DNA of 64,000 bases from Bacillota bacterium. Its GTDB lineage: Bacteria > Bacillota > Clostridia > Christensenellales > SZUA-584. A program made the translations under genes and the position numbers. Positions 43,638-52,974 of the stretch are shown here, piece by piece. Position 1 is the first letter of the stretch. Each line of letters starts with the position of its first letter. The stretch covers positions 1 to 64,000 of the forward strand of contig JAEWCC010000004.1 of NCBI GenBank assembly GCA_023390815.1, given 5' to 3'. The notes under the pieces are model-generated. The model did no database searches. It saw only the letters and a list, made by a program, of their open reading frames with translations, and had not been told where the DNA came from.

Positions 43638-44657
43638 ATGTACAGCTTTCAAAACGACTACAGCGAGGGGGCCCATCCGCGCATACTCGAAGCGCTCGGC
43701 CGGACAAACCTTGTACAGACATCCGGTTACGGCTGCGATCCATATACCGATGAGGCGGTTAAATTGATCCGGGCGCAAATCGGGCAAAGCGAAGCTCAGG
43801 TCCATTTCCTCTCCGGCGGCACACAGACCAACCTCATCGCGATTTCGGCATTTTTAAGACCGCATGAGGCGGCAATCACGGCGGATACCGGCCATATCAA
43901 CGTGCACGAAACCGGGGCAATCGAGGCTACCGGCCACAAGGTTCTTACTGCGCATTCCCTGGACGGCAAACTTACGCCGCAGATCATCATGCCCATATTG
44001 CATGCGCATTGCGATGAGCACATGGTAAAGCCCCGCCTCGTTTATATATCGCAATCCTCCGAGGTCGGTACGTGTTATAACAAGGTTGAACTTACCGCAT
44101 TGCGCGATTTTTGCACAGACCATAACCTGCTGCTCTATATGGATGGCGCGCGGCTGGGCTCCGCGCTCGCTTGCAGCGATTTAACGCTGGCGGATATCGC
44201 GCGGCTGACCGACGCGTTTTATGTCGGCGGTACAAAAAACGGCGCGCTTTTTGGCGAAGCGTTAGTGATTATGAACCTGCCGCTTGCAGAAGATCTGCGC
44301 TACATCGTCAAACAGCGGGGAGGGATGCTGGCTAAGGGGCGCATACTCAGCCTGCAGTTTATCGAGCTGTTCCGTGATGGTTTATACTTTGAAATCGCGG
44401 CGCATGCGAACCGTATGGCCAATACCCTGCGTGAGGGAATCCGTCACAAAGGATACAAGTTCCTCTCCGACTCGCCCTCCAACCAGATGTTCCCCATATT
44501 CCCCGACGAACTCGTGCAAAGGCTTGCAGCGCAGTTCCGTTTCGAGGTCTGGAACAAGCCGGACGAAACGCATACATGCATAAGGCTGGTCACTTCATGG
44601 GCGACGCAGGAAGATGCGGTGAACGCCTTTCTGCACGCGCTTGAGATGGCGGATTAA
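43638..44657 (+). CDS. Threonine aldolase family PLP enzyme
   Basis: This 339-residue PLP fold-type I protein has the Asp that contacts the pyridine nitrogen in YMDGARLGSAL and the Schiff-base Lys in YVGGTKNGALFGEALV (near residue 199). HFLSGGTQTNLIAISAFLRP and ETGAIEATGHKV fit the low-specificity L-threonine aldolase/beta-eliminating lyase family, which cleaves threonine to glycine and acetaldehyde. The family also contains other lyases, so I leave the symbol empty. It is monocistronic with its own promoter and terminator. Confidence 0.87.
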   Translation: MYSFQNDYSEGAHPRILEALGRTNLVQTSGYGCDPYTDEAVKLIRAQIGQSEAQVHFLSGGTQTNLIAISAFLRPHEAAITADTGHINVHETGAIEATGHKVLTAHSLDGKLTPQIIMPILHAHCDEHMVKPRLVYISQSSEVGTCYNKVELTALRDFCTDHNLLLYMDGARLGSALACSDLTLADIARLTDAFYVGGTKNGALFGEALVIMNLPLAEDLRYIVKQRGGMLAKGRILSLQFIELFRDGLYFEIAAHANRMANTLREGIRHKGYKFLSDSPSNQMFPIFPDELVQRLAAQFRFEVWNKPDETHTCIRLVTSWATQEDAVNAFLHALEMAD

Positions 44658-44682
44658 CCGGGGGTTCAACAGCAAAATAAAT

Positions 44683-44708
44683 GGGCGGCTCCGCCGCCCG
44701 TTTTATTT
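44683..44708. terminator. Bidirectional terminator
   Basis: GGGCGG pairs with CCGCCC around CTCCG. GTTTTATTT lies on the right and AAAATAAAT on the left, so it can serve both converging units. Confidence 0.85.
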
Positions 44709-44731
44709 CATTTCCGTTGGATGTGTCAGGT

Positions 44732-45343
44732 TCAGGTTTTCGTGATGATAATGCTCTCCACGCAGTCCGCTACATCCTCACAGTCGTCCAGTGCGTCTTC
44801 AAGCACCTTGTATACGTTCTGCGCTTTGATCAGCGCAATGGGATCTTTTTCGTTACCGTACAGTTCATATATCGCATTCTTATAGCACTTGTCGCCCAGT
44901 TCCTCGATTCGATTGATCTCTACGGTATATTCATAAAGCTTGTTGCTCTTTTTGTGGTTCTTGATCTCCGACATCAGCTGCACAAGCACTTCGCACGCAT
45001 CCACCACATACTGACCCATCAACCGCATATCCGCAGTGATGTGATCCACATGCATCACCCAAAGGTCGTTGGCGACACGCTCGATGCTGTCGGTGATGTC
45101 GTCAGTCTCCTTGGCGATACGATAGATATCGTCGCGGTCGATTGGCGTGATGAACGCCACATTGAGCTGCTCGCACATCTTATGCATATGGGTATCCGCA
45201 TCGTTTTCAATCTTCTTAACCGCCGCTACCCGTTCCTGTGTCACCCGGCCGTCATCCAGCAGGGCTTTGAGCATCTTGGCCGCTTCGAGCGCGTGTTGCA
45301 CGCCCTTCACGAACATATCAAAGTAATCCATCTCTCTTGCCAT
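44732..45343 (-). CDS. DUF47/PhoU-like partner of the phosphate transporter
   Basis: This 203-residue all-helical protein is of the DUF47 (PhoU-like) family. MAREMDYFDMFVKGVQHAL, KKIENDADTHMHKMCEQLN with conserved acidic and His residues, and TPIDRDDIYRIAKETDDITD form the typical metal-binding pattern. DUF47 proteins regulate or assist PiT phosphate transporters. It lies 9 bp after the pit gene in the same operon. Confidence 0.92.
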   Translation of the reverse strand: MAREMDYFDMFVKGVQHALEAAKMLKALLDDGRVTQERVAAVKKIENDADTHMHKMCEQLNVAFITPIDRDDIYRIAKETDDITDSIERVANDLWVMHVDHITADMRLMGQYVVDACEVLVQLMSEIKNHKKSNKLYEYTVEINRIEELGDKCYKNAIYELYGNEKDPIALIKAQNVYKVLEDALDDCEDVADCVESIIITKT

Positions 45344-45352
45344 AACTTCCTC

Positions 45353-46354
45353 CTAGAAAATAGCGTGCAGCAGCAACGCCATCAAATATCCGATCAGTCC
45401 GCAGGCCGGGAATGTGAGAACCCAGGCCATTACCATTTCCTTGACGATTCCCCAGTTTACATTGGACAGCCTTCTCGCAGCGGCAGCACCCATCAGCGCG
45501 GTACCCTTGGTGTTCGTGGTGCTTAAGGGGATACCCAGCACGGTCGCGCCAATCATACACGCCGACGCAGCCACCTCAGACGAGAAACCCTGATACTTCT
45601 CGATCTTGACCATATCCATACCCATGGTTTTGATGATACGGTAACCGCCAATCGATGTTCCGATAGCCATCATGGCTGAACAGCCGACCATGATCAATGG
45701 AGGAATGACGAACGTCCCCGTGTTCGGGATTGCACCCCCCATCATGAGCGCAAAAGCCAGTACGCCCATAAACTTCTGCCCGTCCTGCGCGCCGTGGCTG
45801 AACGCCATTGCGGACGCCGATACAACTTGTCCTATCGAGAAAAAGCGGTTTGCTCTTCTCCGCTGCATCTTTCCGAAGGTTTTAGTGACACCAACCGTGG
45901 CGAGCCAGCCTGATGCAAACCCCAGTACCGACGATACGCCCAGCCCGATGAGCACCTTCTGCCACGCTTCCCAGCTGATTGAATCCAGTCCACTGCCCGC
46001 CATCACAGCGCCCGTAAGCCCCGCAATCAATGCGTGACTCTCGCTCGTGGGGATGCCAAACTTCCACGCGCCCACCGCCCACGATACGATAGCGATCTGC
46101 GCAGCCGCCAACGTAATCAGGATATCGTTACCGGGTATCGGGTTCTTAATAATCCCGCTTATGGTTTCCGCCACCGCGGTTCCCATCAGCATCACGCCGA
46201 GCAGATTGAAGATTGCGGCAAGTCCGACCGCAGCCTTAGGGGACAAAACTCTTGTGGATACCACGGTGGTGATTGCATTGGGTGCGTCCGTCCATCCATT
46301 AACGAATATCGACGCGCACACCAGTACGATCACGATCACCAGCCCCGCTTGCAT
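45353..46354 (-). CDS. pit: PiT-family inorganic phosphate transporter
   Basis: This 333-residue protein has ten or so membrane segments. The two PHO-4 signatures are visible: NGWTDAPNAITTVVSTRVL near the N-terminus and IPLSTTNTKGTALMGAAAA near residue 275. PiT carriers import phosphate with H+ or Na+, often as metal-phosphate. It lacks the long cytoplasmic loop found in E. coli PitA and is of the shorter type (330 residues) usually paired with DUF47 proteins, as here. Confidence 0.92.
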   Translation of the reverse strand: MQAGLVIVIVLVCASIFVNGWTDAPNAITTVVSTRVLSPKAAVGLAAIFNLLGVMLMGTAVAETISGIIKNPIPGNDILITLAAAQIAIVSWAVGAWKFGIPTSESHALIAGLTGAVMAGSGLDSISWEAWQKVLIGLGVSSVLGFASGWLATVGVTKTFGKMQRRRANRFFSIGQVVSASAMAFSHGAQDGQKFMGVLAFALMMGGAIPNTGTFVIPPLIMVGCSAMMAIGTSIGGYRIIKTMGMDMVKIEKYQGFSSEVAASACMIGATVLGIPLSTTNTKGTALMGAAAARRLSNVNWGIVKEMVMAWVLTFPACGLIGYLMALLLHAIF

Positions 46355-46469
46355 TCCAACACCCCCAACTTACCTCCACAAATTTAAAATTTTACATTAT
46401 ATCATTCCGAACGGCTTTTCTTCTCATGTTTATTTGTACCGTTCGACATGGTTTGCTATGCGCTGCTTA

Positions 46470-46485
46470 GTCTGACCATTCAGAC
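46470..46485 (-). terminator. Possible terminator of the flippase-like gene
   Basis: GTCTGA pairs with TCAGAC around ATGG. It lies about 20 bp past the gene end. There is no convincing U-tract, so it may be only partly effective. Confidence 0.4.
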
Positions 46486-46505
46486 ATTAAGATTATCTGA
46501 CTGAA

Positions 46506-47564
46506 TTACGATTCGCCAGCTTCCATCCTGGCATTTTTGCGTCTGCGCCGCATTGAAAACACTTCGTCAAACACAACGAGTAAACTGCCTACGATGAGTA
46601 TCGAATAATAGGTTAAAAACCGCCAGATTAGCATGGCCACCGCAGTCGCAGCGCCGAAAAACGGTCCGAAGAACAGCAGAAAACCGCCTTCCGATGCGCC
46701 CGCAGCACCCGGAAGCGGGAAAAATGACACCGCAAGGAACAGGAACGACTCCATGACGAATATGTCGAATATATTGTACTGCGTATAGCCAAAAGACAAA
46801 TAGATCAGGTAAGGAATTACGAACAGAAACGCTAAATTGATGACTGAAATAAAGAAAGAACCCAGGGCGCGCAGCTTGTATTTGGATATGTACGAAGCCG
46901 CAGTATGGTATTCTTCGATGGTGGTTTCAAAACCTTCCAGCTTGGTTTCCAGGTGCTTGATGATTTTTAATCTGGCCAGCAGCCGTAGTATCCATTTGCC
47001 GACATTCAGCACCAGCTTTTTGTTAACGATCGTCAGGATGATGAAGAACACTGCGACGAGGTTGACCACGAACCCGAGCACAGCGAGCCAGAACGCATCG
47101 TTGCTGTGTACGTAGTAATAGGCACCGCGTACCACCATACCCGCGATGTAAATGGCGCATAAAGAAAGCTCATACACGACAAATTTAATACAGACGATGC
47201 ACGTGGCCGTACCCACCGGTACGTTGTTGCGCTTCATGTACATCACCTGCATGGGTTGTCCCCCCGTGGAGGAAGGCGTCAGTGCGCAGTAATACAAACC
47301 GATCAAGCCGATTTTAATTGATTGCGATAAAGGCTGGGCTTTATACATATACTGCGTGATATCATGAAGCAACAGTCCATCCGTCAGCCAGTAGAGCAGC
47401 AGCGCGCCGATACAGGAAACGAGCCACCATATGTTAAAATTCTTCAGCGCTTCCCCTATGGCATTAAGGTCGGCTGCAAACAGCGCAATTAATATGATTG
47501 CGACAATTGTAACAGCCATGTATATGATACTGAAAAGATGTTTTGGTTTCTTACTCTTTGCCAT
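46506..47564 (-). CDS. Flippase-like/LPG-synthase transmembrane domain protein (UPF0104)
   Basis: This 352-residue membrane protein has about eight helices. LIGLYYCALTPSSTGGQPMQVMYMKRNNVP is the conserved central part of the AglD/MprF-like flippase domain, and FFPLPGAAGASEGGFLLFFGPFFG is the typical C-terminal motif. Members help move or modify lipid-linked glycans or aminoacyl lipids at the membrane. Only the membrane domain is present, without the C-terminal aminoacyltransferase of MprF. It is the next gene after a GT4 glycosyltransferase on the same strand, which suggests a shared glycolipid role. Confidence 0.85.
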   Translation of the reverse strand: MAKSKKPKHLFSIIYMAVTIVAIILIALFAADLNAIGEALKNFNIWWLVSCIGALLLYWLTDGLLLHDITQYMYKAQPLSQSIKIGLIGLYYCALTPSSTGGQPMQVMYMKRNNVPVGTATCIVCIKFVVYELSLCAIYIAGMVVRGAYYYVHSNDAFWLAVLGFVVNLVAVFFIILTIVNKKLVLNVGKWILRLLARLKIIKHLETKLEGFETTIEEYHTAASYISKYKLRALGSFFISVINLAFLFVIPYLIYLSFGYTQYNIFDIFVMESFLFLAVSFFPLPGAAGASEGGFLLFFGPFFGAATAVAMLIWRFLTYYSILIVGSLLVVFDEVFSMRRRRKNARMEAGES

Positions 47565-47645
47565 CTGTCCTCCAAAACCGCTCTTAGCATGATATCAGAA
47601 ATTGGTCAATAAATCAAGCAGGCCAAAAGCTGCATAGCCCGAGCA

Positions 47646-47678
47646 TAAAAACAGCCGCCGGTACAAGCGGTCGGCTTG
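47646..47678 (-). terminator. Terminator of the GT4 gene
   Basis: On the minus strand AAGCCGACCG pairs imperfectly with CCGGCGGCTG around TTGTA, followed by TTTTTATGC. Confidence 0.7.
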
Positions 47679-47689
47679 ATTTTTGTGCG

Positions 47690-48871
47690 TTACTTGCCTT
47701 GACCCGCGCTTACTGTACGCTTACGGTCAATGAGATAGAGATAACGATCATAAGCAACCTGAACGGCGTCCTCCCAGCTGATATATAGCGTCTTACGCGC
47801 TTCCTCGCCAACTCTCTTGGCAAGCTCCGGATCGCGGATGATCTGCTCTATGGTATCCGCCATGGATTGCGCATTGTTATCAATTAAAAACCCGTTCTGA
47901 TCCGTCACCCCCTGTGACGTGCTGGATCCGCGCACAAATACGGTCGGGCACCCGCATGCCGCCGCTTCGCGCGGCACCAGGGAAGAAGTGTCGTACATGG
48001 ATGGGAACAGCATCGCGCTGCTGCGCAGGTAGATATCGGCAACCTGACCGCGGTCGGAAATGCGGCCTGCAAACGTGGTGCACTCCTTTAGACCGAGATC
48101 GCTGACCATACGCTCCATATCCGCCCGTTTTGCGCCGTCACCCACAAACAGCATATGGAAGCGCCCTCCGCGCTGTTTCAGCAGCGCCAGACCTTCGATG
48201 ATCAACTTCACGTTCTTCTGCCAGATATGCTGGCCAATATACATAAATAACGGTATGTCCGGCCCGATGCCGAGCCACTTTTCAATGGATGCCGTCGAAG
48301 ACGCATCCGGATAGCGGACCTGGATATCGCAGCCGTTGCCTACCACATGCACCGGCCCTTCATACCCGTATTCGCGCAGCGTTTCGATAGACGCATCGTT
48401 GACTGCCCATACCTCATCCGCGGATTCGTAGAAAGACGCGATCATCGATATAACGCCATCCACGAACTTATCCGACTTGATCGCCGCTTTGAAATCATCA
48501 CGATATTTGGAATGGAAGGTCGCCACAAACGGGATATCCAGCTTCTTTGCGATCGCGCGGGCCGATAATCCCGCACCAAATGGGCTGTGCGCATGAACGA
48601 TATCGAACGGAATTTTTTTCAAGTCGCGCCAAAAAGGCGCGTCCATTTGCGGCAAGCCAACCCGATATTCGCGGCGGGTAGGAACTGTAATTGATGAATA
48701 ACGATAAACCTCGAAGCTGTAATCATCCTGAGCGTCCGGGTACTCCGGCGTCACTACGCAGCAGCGGCCATACTTCTTGTTCATCCAGTATGCGTAGTTT
48801 TTAACAACGTTTGCGACCCCATCTACTACGGGCGGAAAGGATTCGTTAAATTGTCCAATTGTAATGCTCAT
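47690..48871 (-). CDS. GT4-family glycosyltransferase (glycolipid type)
   Basis: This is a 393-residue protein. The ATG at 48871 begins the conserved MSITIGQFNESFPPVVDGVAN; the frame runs 43 codons further with no homology. The Rossmann N-domain has DIVHAHSPFGAGLSARAIAKK. The C-domain has YIGQHIWQKNVKLIIEGL and LFPSMYDTSSLVPREAAACG, the E-x7-E region of GT4 enzymes that binds the nucleotide sugar. The pattern is close to diacylglycerol glucosyl- or mannosyltransferases, which make membrane glycolipids. The sugar and lipid are not certain. Confidence 0.86.
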   Translation of the reverse strand: MSITIGQFNESFPPVVDGVANVVKNYAYWMNKKYGRCCVVTPEYPDAQDDYSFEVYRYSSITVPTRREYRVGLPQMDAPFWRDLKKIPFDIVHAHSPFGAGLSARAIAKKLDIPFVATFHSKYRDDFKAAIKSDKFVDGVISMIASFYESADEVWAVNDASIETLREYGYEGPVHVVGNGCDIQVRYPDASSTASIEKWLGIGPDIPLFMYIGQHIWQKNVKLIIEGLALLKQRGGRFHMLFVGDGAKRADMERMVSDLGLKECTTFAGRISDRGQVADIYLRSSAMLFPSMYDTSSLVPREAAACGCPTVFVRGSSTSQGVTDQNGFLIDNNAQSMADTIEQIIRDPELAKRVGEEARKTLYISWEDAVQVAYDRYLYLIDRKRTVSAGQGK

Positions 48872-49173
48872 CAGCAACACCTTCCTGTGCCTCTTTAAGG
48901 GCGCGAAAATGACGGTCGACACAGCCGACCGTCCGCACACGGCGCAGTGCGCCGCCGCTTTAGGTTCGTTTGGTCCGGGCTTTCCGCGTAAGTACCGCAC
49001 GGAGAACCCTTGGGAAGGGGTTGGTTATGGGACAGAATTTTATGCTTTTCGCAAGGCACCCATGATGAATGGCGCGTTGCGAACCTGATCAAGCACTTAC
49101 CGGTGCCGCTGCAGTGCCTTCCATCACTGCCGCGGCTTCTAAGCAGGTTACCGGCGACCGGTATCCTTAATTC

Positions 49174-50079
49174 TTAGTCGATGACCTCGTCAATCAGCGA
49201 TTTAAGCGTTTCGTCATCTCCGCCCGCGATTTTTGTATTCTGGGCGTCTGCATCATTGTTGTAGAGCCAGGAATAATCGTCATATCGGGGCTTGTAATCC
49301 GAATTGGTTTCATCACCCAATATGCTGCCGTCCTGTTCCTCCAATTCGCTTAGCGCCTGGTTGATCTCCTGCAGCGACATCATATCCTTACCCGGCAGCG
49401 GGATCTCTCCTGGCGGCGAATCGGGTATCTCAGCCGGCGGAATATCCGGCAGTTCTACCGGTTCCGGTTTCGGGAGCGAATCGGGCTTGATGCCCTGGAT
49501 TTCTCCGGGCATCTTTTTATCCTGCGCTTCGCCGATCACACCAATATCCTTGAGCCCGTTTTCCACATCACTGCCGATGCGCTTCGCCGCCTCGGTATTG
49601 ATGCCGCCCGGCGTCTCGGTCTCCCCAAAGAAACTGCGGTATGCACGATCGAACGAAGCCGCCTGTGAATTGATCATATTGGCGAAGCTCTCCGCAAACT
49701 GCGTCGCCTGCGCCTTCATCTCCTCCAGGTGCTTTTCGGCCTGCGCAAGCTCCGTCATCGTCTGCTCCGCACGGCGCCGCGCCGTGGTTTGCGCACTGTC
49801 GATAATCAGTTCCGCTTTGCGCGCGGCCTCGGCCAGCATACGCTCCGAGCTTTTCTGCGCGGAGACCAGCGTATTCATAATGGTCGTTTCGGTATCACTG
49901 ATGCGGTTCAAGCGCTCGTTTGCGGCTTCGAGCGCAGCTTTCACCTGCTCGTTTTCGCTCTGGAGCGCTTTAAACTCATCGATGATCTGGTCCAAAAACC
50001 GATCGACCTCGTCCTCATCGTACCCCTTAAAAGCCCGTTTAAACGTCTTTTCGAGTATGTCCTTGACACTTAACGGCAC
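49174..50079 (-). CDS. divIVA: DivIVA-domain protein
   Basis: This 301-residue protein begins with GTG at 50079 (GGAGAC upstream). The N-terminal membrane-binding and curvature domain has PLSVKDILEKTFKRAFKGYDEDEVDRFLDQ (residues 2-31). A long coiled coil follows (about 30-145), then a Pro/Glu/Ile-rich linker with repeated PEIP-like units (about 195-235) and an acidic tail. DivIVA recruits division and pole proteins in Gram-positives. It is the last gene of the sepF cluster. A decayed copy of its 5' end lies immediately upstream. Confidence 0.9.
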   Translation of the reverse strand: MPLSVKDILEKTFKRAFKGYDEDEVDRFLDQIIDEFKALQSENEQVKAALEAANERLNRISDTETTIMNTLVSAQKSSERMLAEAARKAELIIDSAQTTARRRAEQTMTELAQAEKHLEEMKAQATQFAESFANMINSQAASFDRAYRSFFGETETPGGINTEAAKRIGSDVENGLKDIGVIGEAQDKKMPGEIQGIKPDSLPKPEPVELPDIPPAEIPDSPPGEIPLPGKDMMSLQEINQALSELEEQDGSILGDETNSDYKPRYDDYSWLYNNDADAQNTKIAGGDDETLKSLIDEVID

Positions 50080-50100
50080 GTCAACGTCTCCTTTCGCCAG

Positions 50101-50295
50101 AACTCAGCCGCTTCAATATCTCTTCTACGGTTCGAGCGCTCGGCATCGAGCGCAGCTTTGAGTTGCTCGTTGCTGCTCTGGAGAGCTTTAAACTCATCGA
50201 TAATCTGATCCAGAAAGAGATTGACGTCGTCTTGGCTTTGCCCTTAAAAGACAACTGAACGTCTTTTTAAGGATGTCATCAGCACTTAACGGCAC
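50101..50295 (-). pseudogene. Decayed duplicate of the divIVA 5' end
   Basis: GTG at 50295 begins VPLSADDILKKTF, almost the same as the intact gene (VPLSVKDILEKTF). The frame is then shifted by a small deletion, after which another frame resumes with FLDQIIDEFKALQSSNEQLKAALDAE, again near-identical to the intact protein. Even the upstream GGAG and the sequence ACTTAACGGCACGTCAAC are duplicated. The copy stops after about 65 codons at the ribosome site of the intact gene. This is a tandem duplication in decay, not a functional gene. Confidence 0.8.
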
Positions 50296-50377
50296 GTCAA
50301 CATCTCCTTTTTCAAGCACTCAGTAGAATTATCCCCCTGCTGATGAGGGCTATGCGCAAAGCGCCTCCGGCTGAATA

Positions 50378-50851
50378 TCAGTCAAATCTTTTGTAACTGT
50401 CGCGGCCGCTACGCTCCTCAATACTTTGCGACACGTCCACATTGGGAGGCGCCACCACAAATATGCTGCGTGCTACTTTCTTAATATCGCCATTGAGCGA
50501 GTATACCGCGCCGCCCACAAAATCGAGTATGCGCTGCCCGAGTTCCACATCCAGCTCATCAAGGTTCATGATTACCGGCTTCCTGGCTTTCAGGTTGTCG
50601 ATAATGCTCTCGGCTTCCTCGAGGCTGCTCGGCTGAAACAACATCATCTGCATACGCGACGCGCTGCCGGTATTCGGCATATTTACAACCTTGCTCTGCT
50701 GTCTGGTTGCTCTGCGCGGGCGCGGTTCCGGCTCGGCTTCGTACTCTTCCTCGTAATACTGGTCATCTTCGTCCATGACCATTTCGTCCTCACGTTCTTC
50801 CTCTTCAAGGCCTACCGCATCCAGAATACGGTTAAAAATGCCTCTCGCCAT
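50378..50851 (-). CDS. sepF: Cell division protein SepF
   Basis: This 157-residue protein has an acidic, low-complexity N-terminal half (VLEEEEREDEMVMDEDDQYYEEE-like stretch, residues 12-45). The SepF core follows: MMLFQPSSLEEAESIIDNLK, KPVIMNLDELDVELGQRILD and GAVYSLNGDIKKVARSIFVV. SepF anchors FtsZ filaments to the membrane and can replace FtsA. The amphipathic N-terminal helix MARGIFNRILDAVGL is the membrane anchor. It lies downstream of yggS, as in other Firmicutes. Confidence 0.93.
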   Translation of the reverse strand: MARGIFNRILDAVGLEEEEREDEMVMDEDDQYYEEEYEAEPEPRPRRATRQQSKVVNMPNTGSASRMQMMLFQPSSLEEAESIIDNLKARKPVIMNLDELDVELGQRILDFVGGAVYSLNGDIKKVARSIFVVAPPNVDVSQSIEERSGRDSYKRFD

Positions 50852-50874
50852 GGTATAGTAACCCCCTATAATTT

Positions 50875-51573
50875 TTAATTTGACCTCGCCCCAAACACGG
50901 CCGTACCAATCCGTACCATATTTGAGCCTTCAAGAATTGCGGTCTCGAAGTCGTCCGACATTCCCATCGACAAAACCGTAAAGGGGCGATCCGGGGTCAC
51001 GCGCTCAAACCGATCGTAGAGCTTTTTCATTCTTGCGAACCAGTGCCTGTTATCATCCGCGCCATGGGCTGCGGGCGGTATCGCCATCAGTCCCTTTACG
51101 TGGATGCTCCTCATACCAGACAACTGCTCTAAAAACCGTTCGAGTTCTTCTTCCGCCACGCCGGCTTTCGTCGGCTCCTTTGCGATGTTGACCTGGACAA
51201 GCGTATCAAGTGTCGTGCCTTTTTTCTGGCACTGTCTTTCGATCTCGATCGCTACCTCCAGCCTGTCAAGAGAATGAAGCAAAGACACACCGGGGATTAT
51301 GTACTTTGCCTTATTGCACTGCAGCGGTCCGATGATATGCCAGATAACAGAATCCCCGATAACCTCACGTTTTTTCAGGTACTCCTGCACCCGGTTTTCA
51401 CCGAAATTACGGATGCCGGCTTTTGCAGCCTGTTCAACCATTTCGGCGTTCACCGTTTTGCTGACCGCGACGAGTACAATATCGTCTTTGGTCCTTCCCG
51501 ACTTCCTCGCGCAAAAATCCATCCTTTCTTCAATATTCTTTATGTTATCCTCTATTGAAGCCATATAACCCAC
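50875..51573 (-). CDS. YggS-family PLP-binding protein
   Basis: This 232-residue PLP homeostasis protein has the Schiff-base Lys in VLVAVSKTVNAEMVEQA, FGENRVQEYLKK, WHIIGPLQCNKAKYII and SMGMSDDFETAILEGSNMVRIGTAVFG. It binds pyridoxal phosphate and influences amino- and keto-acid balance. Two starts are possible: GTG at 51573, 4 bases after AAGGG and directly following the previous stop, or ATG at 51564. The location between the HlyD-like gene and sepF is conserved in many Firmicutes. Confidence 0.92.
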   Translation of the reverse strand: MGYMASIEDNIKNIEERMDFCARKSGRTKDDIVLVAVSKTVNAEMVEQAAKAGIRNFGENRVQEYLKKREVIGDSVIWHIIGPLQCNKAKYIIPGVSLLHSLDRLEVAIEIERQCQKKGTTLDTLVQVNIAKEPTKAGVAEEELERFLEQLSGMRSIHVKGLMAIPPAAHGADDNRHWFARMKKLYDRFERVTPDRPFTVLSMGMSDDFETAILEGSNMVRIGTAVFGARSN

Positions 51574-52857
51574 TCAACCCTTGATTCGCTGCCCCTCCGA
51601 CAGCGTCGGCTGCCCTTCGTAAGTCTGCACCAGGTAATCATCTCCGTCATCCGCGATAATCATTACCGGCACGAACTGTCCGTCGGCCGTCTCCACATAA
51701 GTCACATCCGGATCCTTCTCCGTCGCGCCCTCGGTGGTCTCCACACAGTTCTTTGGCACCCGCAGGCCCTCTTGCTCCCCATAGAGCCGGGCTGTTACGC
51801 GCCTTTCACCAATCAGCGGGCCGATATCGTCCCGTATCCGTATAGTATATACGAAACCGCCATTTTCTTCAAGTACCGAGGCGTTATATACGACACCGGT
51901 ATACTGATAGTCCAGATAGTCGTCAAAGATCAGCGAAAACGCGTTGCCTTCGTGCATCTCCGGGATCGGGTCCGCCGAATACATGACGACATACCAATCC
52001 CCCGTATCCACAATGCGGTACAGCGGCGCATACGCCGCGTCGCTCTCCTCCGTTTCGACCGTTTTACCCGCCGCTACCTCTTCCAGCGCTTTTTCCGTAA
52101 ATTTACCGATATTGCCGGGCGTCATGAGCGCCTCGCACCCGTCAAAATAGAAACTGACAACGCCGTCCTGGCTGGCGCTGAGCAGCGTTTTCCATGCTCC
52201 GATCGTCGTAAGCAGCGCCTGCTCGTCCTCATAGTAGCCGCGCAGCGTGTCATCCGGTACGACGACACTTTTCATGTAGGTCATGCGCTCGTCGAGCAGC
52301 ACTTCCAGCTCTCGTTGGAGCTTCAGCGAATCCTGCGGGCGACTCTGCTGCACCGACTGTTCGATTTCCGCTACTTTCGCGCCGATACGGGTGTTGATAT
52401 CCGTCAGTTGGGGGTCGATAACGCCCACGCGGCTGACATTCACCTCGTAATTCAGGATCGTCTCCTGCAGATCCAGCAGCTGCGAAAGCGTATCTTCGTT
52501 GTATTCCCAGCTGTAAACTTCAGCGATGGCGTCTCCTGCGGACACCCGCTGGCCTTCCTCTGCGATGAAATCCGTTTTGCCGTAGTTCTTACCCTCGTAG
52601 ACCACTTCGGTTCGGATGATCGACATATCGTAGCTCGCGCTGAATTCCGCCTTGCCCCGCGTCACCTCAGAGGTAGCCTGTGCGCGCAGCACCAACACGA
52701 TGACCATTACCACCACGGCGAGCACCGCCCCAAGGATGACAAAGAATCTTGCCTTAGGTCTCCGCCGCATGGTTGTCCTTGCATCGTAGCGTGCCGAAGC
52801 CCTGATATCATAAGACCGCGAAGCGTATCTTCCGGTCGATTTCCGACTGACTGCCAT
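51574..52857 (-). CDS. HlyD-like membrane protein upstream of yggS-sepF
   Basis: This 427-residue protein has a basic N-terminus, one membrane helix (ARFFVILGAVLAVVVMVIVLVL, about residues 36-57) and an extracellular part. That part has a biotinyl-lipoyl-like half (ISAGDAIAEVYSW-like region), a coiled-coil hairpin (about 125-200) and a beta-rich end with ERRVTARLYGEQEGLRVPKNCV. This is the HlyD/membrane-fusion-protein fold. No transporter is encoded beside it. In clostridia, similar genes sit next to sepF and divIVA, which hints at a cell-envelope role. Confidence 0.8.
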   Translation of the reverse strand: MAVSRKSTGRYASRSYDIRASARYDARTTMRRRPKARFFVILGAVLAVVVMVIVLVLRAQATSEVTRGKAEFSASYDMSIIRTEVVYEGKNYGKTDFIAEEGQRVSAGDAIAEVYSWEYNEDTLSQLLDLQETILNYEVNVSRVGVIDPQLTDINTRIGAKVAEIEQSVQQSRPQDSLKLQRELEVLLDERMTYMKSVVVPDDTLRGYYEDEQALLTTIGAWKTLLSASQDGVVSFYFDGCEALMTPGNIGKFTEKALEEVAAGKTVETEESDAAYAPLYRIVDTGDWYVVMYSADPIPEMHEGNAFSLIFDDYLDYQYTGVVYNASVLEENGGFVYTIRIRDDIGPLIGERRVTARLYGEQEGLRVPKNCVETTEGATEKDPDVTYVETADGQFVPVMIIADDGDDYLVQTYEGQPTLSEGQRIKG

Positions 52858-52974
52858 TTACCTGTATGATCCTTCCTCCGGCGCGTACCTTAAGTATTCT
52901 CCGTATGGAATAAAAACTCCTCTATATATGAAGATAAATAATGCTCGAAATACGAAAAAAAAGCACAAAAAATG

